Assembly (NCBI RefSeq): GCF_018866345.1
Contig: NZ_CP076443.1
Coordinates: forward strand, 81,001 to 145,000
DNA: 64,000 nt
Reading direction: 5' to 3'
DNA from: Gemella sp. zg-570
GTDB taxonomy: Bacteria > Bacillota > Bacilli > Staphylococcales > Gemellaceae
Position numbers and translations under genes: made by a program. The notes beneath the pieces were generated by a model. The model made no database searches. It was not told where the DNA came from and saw only the letters and a program-made list of their open reading frames with translations. Shown here piece after piece: positions 28,234-37,322 of this stretch. Position 1 is the stretch's first letter. Every line of letters begins with the position of its first letter.

Positions 28234-28260
28234 AAAATCCCGTCTAGGCGGGATTTTTTT
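28234..28260 (+). terminator. Terminator of the DUF4064-like gene
   Basis: AATCCCG-TCTAGG-CGGGATT followed by TTTTTT. Between here and 28645 I see only AT-rich sequence, a weak hairpin (CGAGT/ACTCG near 28332-28362) and the hairpin at 28553-28610. Confidence 0.88.
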
Positions 28261-28552
28261 ATCCTAAAATACAAAATTACAAATAATTATTTCATAAATT
28301 AAAAAAATTTTTTTCAGTAAAAAATTAAACTCGAGTCTTTAAAATTAAAACTCGGATTTTTATTTTTAAAAACAAGTAAAAAACCTTATTTTTATACTTA
28401 AAATTATAAGTATAGGAGTGGAGATTATTTTCTTGATATATTAATAATATATGCAGGTTTTAAAATGAAATTATTATTAATAGTAGCTATATTAAGCATA
28501 AGGATAAATATATTTCAAATTATTTTTAAGAAACTAAATGCAAATTTTAAAA

Positions 28553-28610
28553 TAAAATCATTGCAAGAACTAACAAAAAATTTAGTTTTTACAATGATTT
28601 TTTATTTTGA
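28553..28610. terminator. Hairpin with T-run between the DUF4064-like and tetR genes
   Basis: AAAATCATTG pairs with CAATGATTTT across a ~30-base loop. The A/T flanks allow it to end the minus-strand regulator transcript. Confidence 0.5.
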
Positions 28611-28645
28611 ATTAAATTTATTTTTTCAAATGCTAAATTAAAAAT

Positions 28646-29203
28646 TTAGTCTGCAACAACTTTCAACTGCCCCAAGATAGTAAATAATTTTTCTTGGGCT
28701 TCTTCCAAAGTGAAGCTAGTTTTTAGCAACCAGTAGCTAACAAAGGCAGTAATTCCTCCCGAAAAAATATGAATGTAGGAAGTATCAATTTGCATTGAAG
28801 TTCCATCAACTCCTTGCATATTAGCAGAAATCAACATTTCATTAAAAGCGGCATAAAAGGCTGCTGGCTGACTGGTTAATAGTTGATAAATTACAAAACG
28901 ATGTTCTTCAACTGCCCTCAGAATATTATCTAAAAATAATCTGTTTTCAGCTTCTGTAATACTAGCTAAGTCTTTGACAAGTGGTTTACAGGCCTGCTCG
29001 ATTGAAAAAAGAATTTCTTTTAGCATACTGTCGTAAAGATGTTCTCTAGTTTCGTAATGTTGATAAAAGGCATTTCTTGACACTTGGGCTAGGCTGCATA
29101 TTTCCTTAACAGAAATTTTAGTTATTTCTTTTGTTTGTAGTAATTCTAAAAATGCTTTTTGCAAGGCTAATTCAGTTTTTTTAAAACGTAAATCTTCTTT
29201 CAA
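28646..29203 (-). CDS. TetR-family transcriptional regulator
   Basis: An open frame runs upstream to 29320, but GGAGAAG lies eight bases before TTG 29203, giving a 186-residue protein that starts LKEDLRFKKTELALQKAF. The helix-turn-helix reads KISVKEICSLAQVSRNAFYQHYETREHLYDSM, the TetR consensus; the rest is the variable ligand-binding part. It is divergent from the LLM oxidoreductase gene at 29487, with a 280-bp region between, and so is the likely regulator of it (inference). Confidence 0.85.
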   Translation of the reverse strand: MKEDLRFKKTELALQKAFLELLQTKEITKISVKEICSLAQVSRNAFYQHYETREHLYDSMLKEILFSIEQACKPLVKDLASITEAENRLFLDNILRAVEEHRFVIYQLLTSQPAAFYAAFNEMLISANMQGVDGTSMQIDTSYIHIFSGGITAFVSYWLLKTSFTLEEAQEKLFTILGQLKVVAD

Positions 29204-29486
29204 AATGACACTTCTCCTTTTTTTGTCCTGTAAGTTACAAATTGTTCGAAACTGTAAATTGACGAAGTCAAATGACAGATGTAATATATAAAATATAACA
29301 GAAAGAAACTTAGAAAGCAAATAGCAACTTGTTCAAGTAAAATTTTAAATTTAAAAATTTTATTGTTAAGTATTTTTTATTTGCTTAATCAAGACTAAAT
29401 ATATTTTTGTAGTTTGATTATTAATAAAAAATATTTCTGTTAGTATAAATAAAATTATATTTGAAATCGAAAGGTTGGTATATTAT

Positions 29487-30812
29487 ATGAAAAAACAAAT
29501 GAAAATTGTATTACAAATGGTGTCAGGTTATGGTGGAGAATTTAAAACATGGCGTTTACCAGAAGCTAAGGCAGATGCCTACACTGATATGGATTTATAT
29601 GTTGAAATGGCACAATTAGCAGAAAAAGGAAAAATTCATGCTCTATTTATGGCAGATACTCCTGCCCTTGTTAATGATTTGACTAATGACAGTCCAATGC
29701 ACTCGATGGACCCCCTAATAGCCATGACTTCTGTTGCTCGTGCGACAAAAAATATTGGTCTTGTTGGAACATTTTCAACAACATTTAATGAGCCTTATAA
29801 TCTTGCTCGTCATCTCAAAGCACTAGATGTTGTTAGTCATGGTCGTGTTGGTTGGAATGCAGTAACAACTTCAACACCAGCAACAGCTGCAAACTTTGGA
29901 GCTCGTTTAAAATCTAGTCATGAACGCTATGGTAGAGCAAACGAAATGATTGAAGCTGTGCAAGGTCTTTGGGGTTCATGGGGCAAAGATGCTTATGTTC
30001 ACGATAAAGAATCTGGTACTTTTGCTGACACTAGAAAAATTCGCGCCCTTAACTATAAAGGAGAGTATGTTCAAACACAAGGTCCACTACCTATTCCACC
30101 GTCAGATCAAGGGCAACCACCTATTTTCCAAGCAGGACCAAGCCCAGAAGGTATTAAACTAGCAGGACGTTTTGCATCTGGAGTTTATGCAAATCCATTT
30201 AGTATTGAAGAAGCTCGTGAATATAGAAATATGTTAAGAGAAAGTGCAGTTGCTCATGGACGTTTAGCTGATGAGATAAATGTTTTCACAGGATTTATGT
30301 TTACTATTGCAGACAGTAAGGAAGAAGCACTTGCCCGTCGTAGAAAAGTATTAGAATTTGATAAACAAGAATTAGCTCATCGTTTAGCCTATCTTGGAGC
30401 CATGGTCGGATTAAATTTCCAAAGTATTGACCCTTATCAACCAGTTCCTGAAAGTTGGTTAAAATCAGCCTATGCCAATCCACACGACCCACGTTCTTAC
30501 CGTGCCTTAGAAGTTTTAAAAGAAGGCTATTCACCAGTTGACACCCTAGCCCATGGAGTTATTAACTATCACCCGGTAGTTGTAGGAACAGCAAAAGATG
30601 TAGCCGACTTCTTACAAGAATGGTTCGAGTCAGGAGCAACAGACGGATTTTCAATAGTTCCAGATTTAGCCCATGACGGAGTTCGTGATTTCGTAGAAAA
30701 AGTTGTACCTATTCTTCAAGAACGTGGAATTTTCCACAAAGACTATGAAGGTTCAACTCTGCGTGAAAATCTAGGTCTACCTTATCAATACGGCACTAGA
30801 GAAGAAAAATAA
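29487..30812 (+). CDS. LLM-class flavin-dependent monooxygenase (NtaA/SnaA/DszA type)
   Basis: Start set at ATG 29487 (AAAGGTTGG upstream), giving 441 residues. The bacterial luciferase-like fold is marked by WRLPEAKADAYTDMDLYVEMAQLAEKGKIHALFMAD, LARHLKALDVVSHGRVGWNAVTT, RYGRANEMIEAVQGLWGSW and PPIFQAGPSPEGIKLAGRFASGVY. These two-component FMNH2-dependent enzymes oxidise sulfur- or nitrogen-containing substrates; a flavin reductase is needed and none is seen nearby. Codon use is somewhat richer in GC than its flanks. The divergent TetR-type gene suggests inducible expression. Confidence 0.9.
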   Translation: MKKQMKIVLQMVSGYGGEFKTWRLPEAKADAYTDMDLYVEMAQLAEKGKIHALFMADTPALVNDLTNDSPMHSMDPLIAMTSVARATKNIGLVGTFSTTFNEPYNLARHLKALDVVSHGRVGWNAVTTSTPATAANFGARLKSSHERYGRANEMIEAVQGLWGSWGKDAYVHDKESGTFADTRKIRALNYKGEYVQTQGPLPIPPSDQGQPPIFQAGPSPEGIKLAGRFASGVYANPFSIEEAREYRNMLRESAVAHGRLADEINVFTGFMFTIADSKEEALARRRKVLEFDKQELAHRLAYLGAMVGLNFQSIDPYQPVPESWLKSAYANPHDPRSYRALEVLKEGYSPVDTLAHGVINYHPVVVGTAKDVADFLQEWFESGATDGFSIVPDLAHDGVRDFVEKVVPILQERGIFHKDYEGSTLRENLGLPYQYGTREEK

Positions 30813-30819
30813 ATAAATA

Positions 30820-30866
30820 TGAGTAGTGAAGAATTTTCTTACAAGTTAAGTCTTCACTACTTTTTA
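30820..30866 (+). terminator. Terminator of the LLM oxidoreductase gene
   Basis: AGTAGTGAAGA/TCTTCACTACT stem with TTTTTATTTTT. Confidence 0.8.
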
Positions 30867-31076
30867 TTTTTCAAATTTTATTTTAATAATTAATTTATTT
30901 AAAAATCTCAATAAAATAAAAAATATTTTTACCAATCAAATTTAAAAAAATTATAATAATTTTTAATCAAGATATTAAAAAATAATTTTATACTTAGATA
31001 AATCACCCCAAAAATATTAAAAATTAAATTTCACTTTACTTATAAATAAATTACAAAATTTTAAATTAATAATTAG

Positions 31077-31385
31077 AAATTTATTTCCCAAGCTATCAAA
31101 TAAATTTACAGCCATAAAATTTTACCCTAAAAGTTTTAATATTAACTTAGAACTTATTTTTGCAGATGTAATTAAAGAAAATTTTTGAATTTCTCCTCTT
31201 AATAAATTAGAAAAATTTAGAAATTTATTTCCCAATCTATCAAATAAATTCACAGCCATAAAACTTTACCCTAAAAGTTTCAATATTAACTTAGAACTTA
31301 TTTTTGCAGGAAGAATTAAAGAAAATTTTTGAATTTACCCTCTTAATAAATTAGAAAAATTTAGAATTTTATTTTCCAAGCTAAC
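31077..31385. repeat. 144-bp tandem duplication, about 2.2 copies
   Basis: AAATTTATTTCCCAAGCTATC at 31078 recurs at 31222 with few changes, and a third start appears at 31366. The unit includes ACAGCCATAAAA.TTTACCC and AACTTAGAACTTATTTTTGCAG. It is noncoding in all frames beyond short stretches. The gap 30867-31076 is AT-rich and nothing is seen in it. Confidence 0.85.
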
Positions 31386-31435
31386 ATAAAAATCCCAAAG
31401 AATAAAATTTTTTAGCCTCTGGGATTTATTTTTTA
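31385..31435. terminator. Probable ribU terminator
   Basis: AAATCCCA pairs with TGGGATTT over a ~28-base loop, close to the ribU stop. Confidence 0.45.
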
Positions 31436-31445
31436 AATAATTTTA

Positions 31446-32009
31446 TTAATTTTTAAATTTGCCAACTAAACTACTAGGTAATTTGCTCGTAATACTTTTT
31501 GTTATAAAAAATAGGATTATTAAGAACAAGCCTTTAATTATATTAAAAGGAATAATACCGTAGGCTACGATAGTTTTAACATTAGTTACTATGTCTGATA
31601 AGTTTATTATGTAACCGTACAGGGGTAATAAAATAAAATAATTCATTAAAGACATTACTAATGTTATAGCTACAGTTCCTACTATTCCACCTATAATAGT
31701 TTGTACATTTCCTTTTTTATAAAAATATACTAAGCAAGTTAAGAATACAAACTCAACTATTATATTGGCTATACTTCCTGTTGGTTCGTGTGAAATTAAG
31801 GAGAAGTGCAGGAAATTTTTTAGTAATGATATTACTAAAGTTTGTTTGTAACCTAATATAGATAAACCTACAAATATAGGAATAAATGATAAATCTAAAG
31901 TTAAAAATGGTGGCAAAAAAGGCACAGCCATTTTCACTAAAGATAGAATAAGAGAAACTACTGCAAGAAGTGCAGTTAAAATAAGTGTATGTGTATTTTT
32001 TTTATACAT
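31446..32009 (-). CDS. ribU: Riboflavin ECF transporter S component
   Basis: Start set at ATG 32009 with AAAGAGG seven bases upstream (187 residues). Six helices with the RibU-type sequence: TALLAVVSLILSLVKMAVPFLPPFLTLDLSFIPIFVGLSILG, then NFLHFSLISHEPTGSIANIIVEF, and a C-terminal GIIPFNIIKGLFLIILFFITKS. The S component binds riboflavin and works with the shared EcfAAT energising module, which is not in the window. The FMN riboswitch and terminator immediately upstream confirm the substrate class. Confidence 0.93.
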   Translation of the reverse strand: MYKKNTHTLILTALLAVVSLILSLVKMAVPFLPPFLTLDLSFIPIFVGLSILGYKQTLVISLLKNFLHFSLISHEPTGSIANIIVEFVFLTCLVYFYKKGNVQTIIGGIVGTVAITLVMSLMNYFILLPLYGYIINLSDIVTNVKTIVAYGIIPFNIIKGLFLIILFFITKSITSKLPSSLVGKFKN

Positions 32010-32037
32010 ATTAACCTCTTTCCTATCTTCTAAAGGC

Positions 32038-32068
32038 AAAAAAATAACGTATTCAAAATTGAATACGA
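32038..32068 (-). terminator. Riboswitch-controlled terminator before ribU
   Basis: On the minus strand CGTATTCAA and TTGAATACG form a 9-bp stem followed by TTATTTTTTTG. It lies between the FMN aptamer and the ribU RBS, so it is the likely expression platform. Confidence 0.8.
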
Positions 32069-32116
32069 GGCATAATGGTACAACAAATAAACTTTCTACA
32101 AAGTTACCTATGACCT

Positions 32117-32220
32117 ATCTTCTACCATCCAGACTATACTGTCGGTTTTGGAATTGCACCAAATCAGCTTACGCTCGCAGACTTTACTGCCGATCGGGAA
32201 TTTCACCCTGCCCCGAAGAT
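32117..32220 (-). promoter_or_regulatory. FMN riboswitch (RFN element)
   Basis: The minus strand carries the conserved RFN pieces in order: ATCTTCGGGGCAGGGTGAAA, TTCCCGATCGGCAGTAAAGT, CTGCGAGC, GATTTGGTGCAATTCCAAAA, CCGACAGTATAGTCTGGATG and the closing AGAAGAT. FMN binding should favour the downstream terminator and shut off ribU. Confidence 0.95.
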
Positions 32221-32413
32221 AATATTAAATTTTATAGCTAAATTATAGCTAAAAAAATATTCTTTGTAAAGTAATAAGTTGTATAAATAAGCAATTAATA
32301 TTTAAAAAATGGATGCTAAATTTACAATTATTCTATAGTAATTTGTAATTGTAGAAAAAACTTTTAAAAAATGGTATATTAAAGCTAACCTTATACATAA
32401 AGGAGGATAATAA

Positions 32414-33118
32414 ATGAGTACTTATAAAATTCTGGTTGTAGATGATGAAAAACCCATTGCTAAAATATTAGAATTTAATTTAAAAAAAGAGGGTTATGAA
32501 GTTGTCATGGCTCATGACGGAGAGCGTGCAGTTGATTTAGCCTTTAGCGAAAATCCAGATTTAATTTTACTTGACTTGATGCTACCAAAAAAAGATGGTA
32601 TGGAAGTGTGTAGAGAAGTTCGTAATAAAATGAATGTTCCTATCATTATGTTAACAGCAAAAAATAGTGAAATAGATAAGGTCTTAGGTCTTGAGTTTGG
32701 GGCTGATGATTATGTAACAAAACCATTTTCAACTAGAGAACTGATGGCAAGAGTAAAAGTTAATTTAAGAAGAACTGCCAAAGCTAACGAGGAAAAAGCT
32801 GAAGAAGAAACTGATGAATTAAGAATTAAAGATATAGTTATTTATCCAGAAGCATATATAATTAAAAAACACGGAGAAAATATTGATTTAACTCGCAGAG
32901 AATTTGAATTGTTTTATTACCTATTCCAACACAAAGGACAAGTTTTAACAAGAGAAAATTTATTGCAGACAGTTTGGGGTTATGACTATTTTGGAGATGT
33001 CAGAACCGTGGACGTTACAGTAAGACGTTTACGTGAAAAGATAGAAGATGATTCAGCAAATCCAATTTATATTGCTACTCGTAGGGGGGTAGGATATTTT
33101 ATGGGAGTAGATGAATAA
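32414..33118 (+). CDS. walR: Essential cell-wall response regulator WalR
   Basis: 234 residues, RBS AAAGGAGG. OmpR-type: receiver domain with VVDDEKPI, phosphorylated Asp in [11 protein letters not shown] (about 54) and TKPFSTREL, then a winged helix with [53 protein letters not shown]. The sequence is close to the WalR (YycF) consensus. It controls peptidoglycan hydrolase genes in Firmicutes. The stop overlaps the walK ATG by one base. Confidence 0.95.
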   Translation: MSTYKILVVDDEKPIAKILEFNLKKEGYEVVMAHDGERAVDLAFSENPDLILLDLMLPKKDGMEVCREVRNKMNVPIIMLTAKNSEIDKVLGLEFGADDYVTKPFSTRELMARVKVNLRRTAKANEEKAEEETDELRIKDIVIYPEAYIIKKHGENIDLTRREFELFYYLFQHKGQVLTRENLLQTVWGYDYFGDVRTVDVTVRRLREKIEDDSANPIYIATRRGVGYFMGVDE

Positions 33119-34983
33119 TGGCATTGGAATTAAAACGTAAAAAAAGATTTTTTTCATCAATTCGTTTTAAATTCGTAATAGTCTATGTTTTAGTTAATAT
33201 TATATCCTTACAACTTGTTGGAGTTTATTTTACAACGCAACTGAAATCAAAAAATATTGCTACCTTTCAAAATACAATAGTAGAGCAAGAGAAAAAGTTA
33301 AATTATAACATTTTAGAAGAAATGGTAAAAATACCGACAAGTGCCGACAAGTTAGCCATAGAAACCAACATAAAAAAAATAGCTACCGAGTTCACAACTA
33401 CAAAATTATCACTGCTAAATATAGTTGATAATGAAATGACCATAGTTGCATCGTCAACAACAGACGGAAGTAAAAATTATTCAGGCAAACGTTCTGTTGA
33501 CCCTATCGTTAGGCAGGTAATCAAGACAGGAGAAAGTGCCAGCAAAGAACAGACTGATGACAGTGGCAAAGTCTACTGGGTTTATGTAACACCGGTAAAA
33601 AGTGATGACCAAATTTTAGGAGCTATCTACATAGTTACAGATATTGGTAGTGTCTATGATGAAATTGCCGATATGTCTAACCTCTTGCTTATAGCAACTG
33701 TATTTTCTATTTCGGTGGTAACTTTTATAGGATTTTTTGCTTCAAAAACTATAACAAACTCTATCGAAAAAATGAGTTCTCAGGTAGATAATATGGCAGA
33801 GGGAGAATACGGAAATATTATTGGCATAAATACAAATGATGAAATTGGAGATTTAGCCATAGCCTTCAACCAAATTTCAAAAAAAATTAAGGAAGAACAG
33901 GGCATTACAGAAGCCGAAAGAAGAAAGTTATCAACTATTATAAGTAGTATGATGGACGGAATTATTTCAACCGATAGTAGCGGAAAAATAATTTTGATAA
34001 ATCAAAGTGCCAAAGAAATGCTAGCCTATGATGAAGATTATATATTCATAGGTAAGGATGTTTTAAAGATATTAAATATTACAGAATACCAAACAATTTC
34101 AGAAATATTAGAAGCAGAAGACAGTCTTTTAATATCTATAAATGAAAATGATGAAGAGTTACTTTATAGAATAGAATTTACTCAGGTTATAGCAGAAGAC
34201 CCAAATGAATTTTATTCTTTATCAAAAGTAGACGGTTATATCATAGTCTTGTACGATGTAACCGAAAAAGAAAGACAAGAAAAAGAACGTAGAGAATTTG
34301 TATCAACCCTATCTCACGAACTTAGAACACCACTAACAACTATGAATAGTTACATAGAAGCCTTAGAAGAAGGAGTAATTCACGACAAGGAATTAGCCCC
34401 AGCCTTTATAGACACTATTCATAAAGAAACTGTCAGAATGATTCGTATGGTAAATGAACTAATGCAACTCGGCAAGATGGATATAAAAGAGGAACATTAC
34501 GACAAGGAACTTATGGATATAAATAAATTGGTAGAAAAAATAGTTGAACGTTTTAAAATGACCCACACCGATAAAAATTTTATTTTACATACACCAGAAG
34601 AACCCGTATTTGTTGATGGTGATTATGACAAACTTACCCAAGTATTCGACAACATAATAAACAATGCTGTCAAATATTCACCAAACGGAAAAAATATTGT
34701 TGTGCGTGTTAGACAAAACTACAATCAAAATAGGGTCAGTATATCCATAAAAGACGAGGGAATGGGTATACCACTAAGCCATATCGACAAAATATTTACC
34801 CGCTTTTACAGGGTGGATAAAAGTCGCCAGCGTAGCATGGGGGGAACAGGTCTAGGTCTATCTCTAGCAAAATCTATTATAGATGCCCACAGGGGAAAAA
34901 TTTGGGCACAAAGTAGAGAGGGTTACGGAACTATTGTTTTTGTTATGCTACCTTCTGAAAATATGGCAGAAGAATGGTTATAG
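33118..34983 (+). CDS. walK: Sensor histidine kinase WalK
   Basis: 621 residues. An N-terminal helix (about 15-38), an extracellular PAS-like domain of about 150 residues, a second helix (about 188-210), HAMP (about 211-262), a cytoplasmic PAS (about 270-380) and the kinase with LSHELRTPLTTMNSY (His about 400), NNAVKYSPNGK and GTGLGLSLAKSI. The full extracellular domain marks the Bacillus/Staphylococcus type of WalK; streptococcal VicK lacks it. It phosphorylates WalR in response to wall synthesis state. Confidence 0.95.
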   Translation: MALELKRKKRFFSSIRFKFVIVYVLVNIISLQLVGVYFTTQLKSKNIATFQNTIVEQEKKLNYNILEEMVKIPTSADKLAIETNIKKIATEFTTTKLSLLNIVDNEMTIVASSTTDGSKNYSGKRSVDPIVRQVIKTGESASKEQTDDSGKVYWVYVTPVKSDDQILGAIYIVTDIGSVYDEIADMSNLLLIATVFSISVVTFIGFFASKTITNSIEKMSSQVDNMAEGEYGNIIGINTNDEIGDLAIAFNQISKKIKEEQGITEAERRKLSTIISSMMDGIISTDSSGKIILINQSAKEMLAYDEDYIFIGKDVLKILNITEYQTISEILEAEDSLLISINENDEELLYRIEFTQVIAEDPNEFYSLSKVDGYIIVLYDVTEKERQEKERREFVSTLSHELRTPLTTMNSYIEALEEGVIHDKELAPAFIDTIHKETVRMIRMVNELMQLGKMDIKEEHYDKELMDINKLVEKIVERFKMTHTDKNFILHTPEEPVFVDGDYDKLTQVFDNIINNAVKYSPNGKNIVVRVRQNYNQNRVSISIKDEGMGIPLSHIDKIFTRFYRVDKSRQRSMGGTGLGLSLAKSIIDAHRGKIWAQSREGYGTIVFVMLPSENMAEEWL

Positions 34984-34992
34984 AGGTGAAAT

Positions 34993-36327
34993 ATGTTGAG
35001 AATTAAAAAAGAACGCATAAAAACATTTATTCTTCTAATTTTAATAAGTAGTAGCTTATTTTTAACCTATATAATAGTTGGCTACAAAACAAACTATGAA
35101 ATACTAGGTGGTATCATAGAAGGTAAACAAGAAAATCAAAACATAACAAAAATACAACAAAATTCTCTGAACCTACTAAGTCCCTACATAATAATAAAAA
35201 ACAATGTAAATGCTATGGAGGAACAAGCACTACCAAATACCATTACAAAAGTTTCTAATGTAGAAGCCATTAAAAATAAAAATAATATTTCTCAGATAAT
35301 AAAAGAATTGTCAGACTTAGATGTAGAAGTTTCAAGAATTAGTAATAATTCTATTAATGACATAATAACTCAAAGTAAAAACTACTTTATCATGAAATAT
35401 AAAAACGATATTGACACTCTGTCCTCACAGGTACTTTATTCAGATGTAGATAAGCAGGCAATCAATTTAGATATTGATACAATTTTGCTATCAGATTCTA
35501 AAGACAACATCCTTTATTTTTACAAAAATGGAACAGAAAACTATATGCAGGTAGTTTTTAAGGAAAATATTTATAAAAGAATAGATGATTTATTTGTTAA
35601 AAATTCAAAAACATATAACAAGTATGTAATAGCTGGGTCTAGAGATTTTTATGTAAAAAAAGTTGCTGACTATACCATAGATGAATATAATACCTACAAG
35701 GTTGATATCAAAGATGTTTTTAATGATATTTTTAGTGCTAAAGGAAATGTCAAAATTAGCACATTAGCTTCCGAAACAAAAGAAATTACAGACGGTTATT
35801 CTATTCTTAGACAAAATGCAGACAGCATGATTTACATAAATCCATCTAACATGATAAATAATGCCAGAATTTTAAAAAGTAGTGAGATACAGTCAGAAGC
35901 AACAAGTTTTTTAATTTCTAGTTACTTGCCAAATTCCTACTATTCAACTCTTGGAATTGACGGAGATACAATAAGCTATCAAGAAGTATATAAAGAAGGT
36001 TTTGCATTTTCTGATGATTTAACAAGTGATATTAAAGTAAAAGTTACTAAGGAAGGAGTAGCTCAATTAACTATTCCTAGAGTTCATAAAGAAGCCCTAG
36101 TTTCTTCTAGCAAGTTGCCACTATATCACTTAGAAAATATAGCTGTAGTATTAAATTATATATATGCGAAGTTAGATATAGAAAAATTTATGGATATGGA
36201 ATTAGCTTATAAAAAAACATATAAGAAGGATAGAATTATATACAGTCCAGCTTGGTATATAAATTATGACGGTAAATATTATAAATTTTCAGACTTAAAA
36301 GAAAAAAGGGTTAAAGGTGAATTATAA
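34993..36327 (+). CDS. walH: WalK-associated regulator WalH (YycH)
   Basis: 444 residues with a single N-terminal membrane anchor (FILLILISSSLFLTYIIVGY) and a large extracellular part that should be in the same compartment as the WalK sensor domain. Sequence is poorly conserved in the family; the call rests on length, topology and position directly behind walK. Its stop overlaps the walI start by one base. WalH and WalI tune WalK activity in related species. Confidence 0.85.
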   Translation: MLRIKKERIKTFILLILISSSLFLTYIIVGYKTNYEILGGIIEGKQENQNITKIQQNSLNLLSPYIIIKNNVNAMEEQALPNTITKVSNVEAIKNKNNISQIIKELSDLDVEVSRISNNSINDIITQSKNYFIMKYKNDIDTLSSQVLYSDVDKQAINLDIDTILLSDSKDNILYFYKNGTENYMQVVFKENIYKRIDDLFVKNSKTYNKYVIAGSRDFYVKKVADYTIDEYNTYKVDIKDVFNDIFSAKGNVKISTLASETKEITDGYSILRQNADSMIYINPSNMINNARILKSSEIQSEATSFLISSYLPNSYYSTLGIDGDTISYQEVYKEGFAFSDDLTSDIKVKVTKEGVAQLTIPRVHKEALVSSSKLPLYHLENIAVVLNYIYAKLDIEKFMDMELAYKKTYKKDRIIYSPAWYINYDGKYYKFSDLKEKRVKGEL

Positions 36328-37127
36328 TGGATTGGGGAAAAATAAAAACATTATTTATATATTTATTTCTAGTCTTTAATTTAATCTTAATTTCGATCTA
36401 CGGATACTTAGTATATAAGAACAGGGTTGTAAATTATCATGAAATAGAGGCTATTGTTGCCTCTATGAAAAATGATAATATTACTGTCAAAGAGGTAGAT
36501 AACACCAAAGAAAATTTAGGTTATCTATCAGCAGTTATTAAAAGAGTTGCTGAACCAGATTTAAGTTCTAAAGTTGGTTCTTACTCTTATTCATTTGAAA
36601 GTAAAGACGGACTAGAAAAGTTAAATATTAAATTAGAAAAACCTTTGACAAATATTAATTCTCCAAATTATAAGGAAGTACTTAGCAGTTTTGTTAATGC
36701 AGACCTAACAAAAAATAAAACCTATGTTTTTGATGCTTATTTACCTAAAGAGCGTGTGGTGAATTTCCGTCAAACCTATGAAGGTGTGGTTATAAATTCT
36801 AATAAAAATGCCCTGATTCAGTTTGAAGTTGAAGATGACGGGAATATTTATAGACTTAGCCAAACAGCCTTTACAGATTTTAAAAAAGAAAATACGACAA
36901 ATATAGCTTCTTATTCGCAGGTAATAAATAAGTTATACCACGAAAATCTTATCCCAAGGGATAGTGAAGTTAAGGCTACTATAGGGTATTATACCTATAT
37001 TTCAAATGTAGAAAATCAAGTTTTAATACCGTCGTGGAAAGTAACCATAAGCGTAAAAAATAAAAATATCGAAAAAATATATTATGTTGATGCTATTAAT
37101 ATCAAGATATTAGATAAGAATGAATAA
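36327..37127 (+). CDS. walI: WalK-associated regulator WalI (YycI)
   Basis: 266 residues: a cytoplasmic MDWGKIKTLFI start typical of YycI, one membrane helix (LFLVFNLILISIYGYLVY) and an extracellular domain of about 235 residues. It partners WalH at the membrane. In related genomes walJ follows directly; here an inverted ArsR-like gene lies between. Confidence 0.88.
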   Translation: MDWGKIKTLFIYLFLVFNLILISIYGYLVYKNRVVNYHEIEAIVASMKNDNITVKEVDNTKENLGYLSAVIKRVAEPDLSSKVGSYSYSFESKDGLEKLNIKLEKPLTNINSPNYKEVLSSFVNADLTKNKTYVFDAYLPKERVVNFRQTYEGVVINSNKNALIQFEVEDDGNIYRLSQTAFTDFKKENTTNIASYSQVINKLYHENLIPRDSEVKATIGYYTYISNVENQVLIPSWKVTISVKNKNIEKIYYVDAINIKILDKNE

Positions 37128-37287
37128 ATATTTTTACAAAAAATATACTTGGTTAGAAGATAAGAAAATTTTTAATGTAAAAAATATAATAAAATATTTA
37201 TATAAATAAAAAAAGACAGCCGTAAAGTTGTATTTTTTATTATTTAAACTTTTTAAATTTTTTATCAATGAGCTTTACAAAGATAAT

Positions 37288-37322
37288 AAAAACTCTCAGA
37301 AATAATTTCTGAGAGTTTTTTA
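37288..37322. terminator. Bidirectional terminator between walI and the ArsR-like gene
   Basis: AAACTCTCAGAA/TTCTGAGAGTTT perfect stem, A-run left and T-run right; its edge touches the stop codon of the minus-strand gene. Confidence 0.88.

Noticed and set aside
28465..28644. 59-codon plus-strand ORF starting MKLLLIVAILSI
   Set aside because: Weak RBS, spans a terminator hairpin, and has no neighbours in the same direction.
32059..32241. 60-codon ORF
   Set aside because: It is antisense to the FMN riboswitch, which explains the conserved sequence.
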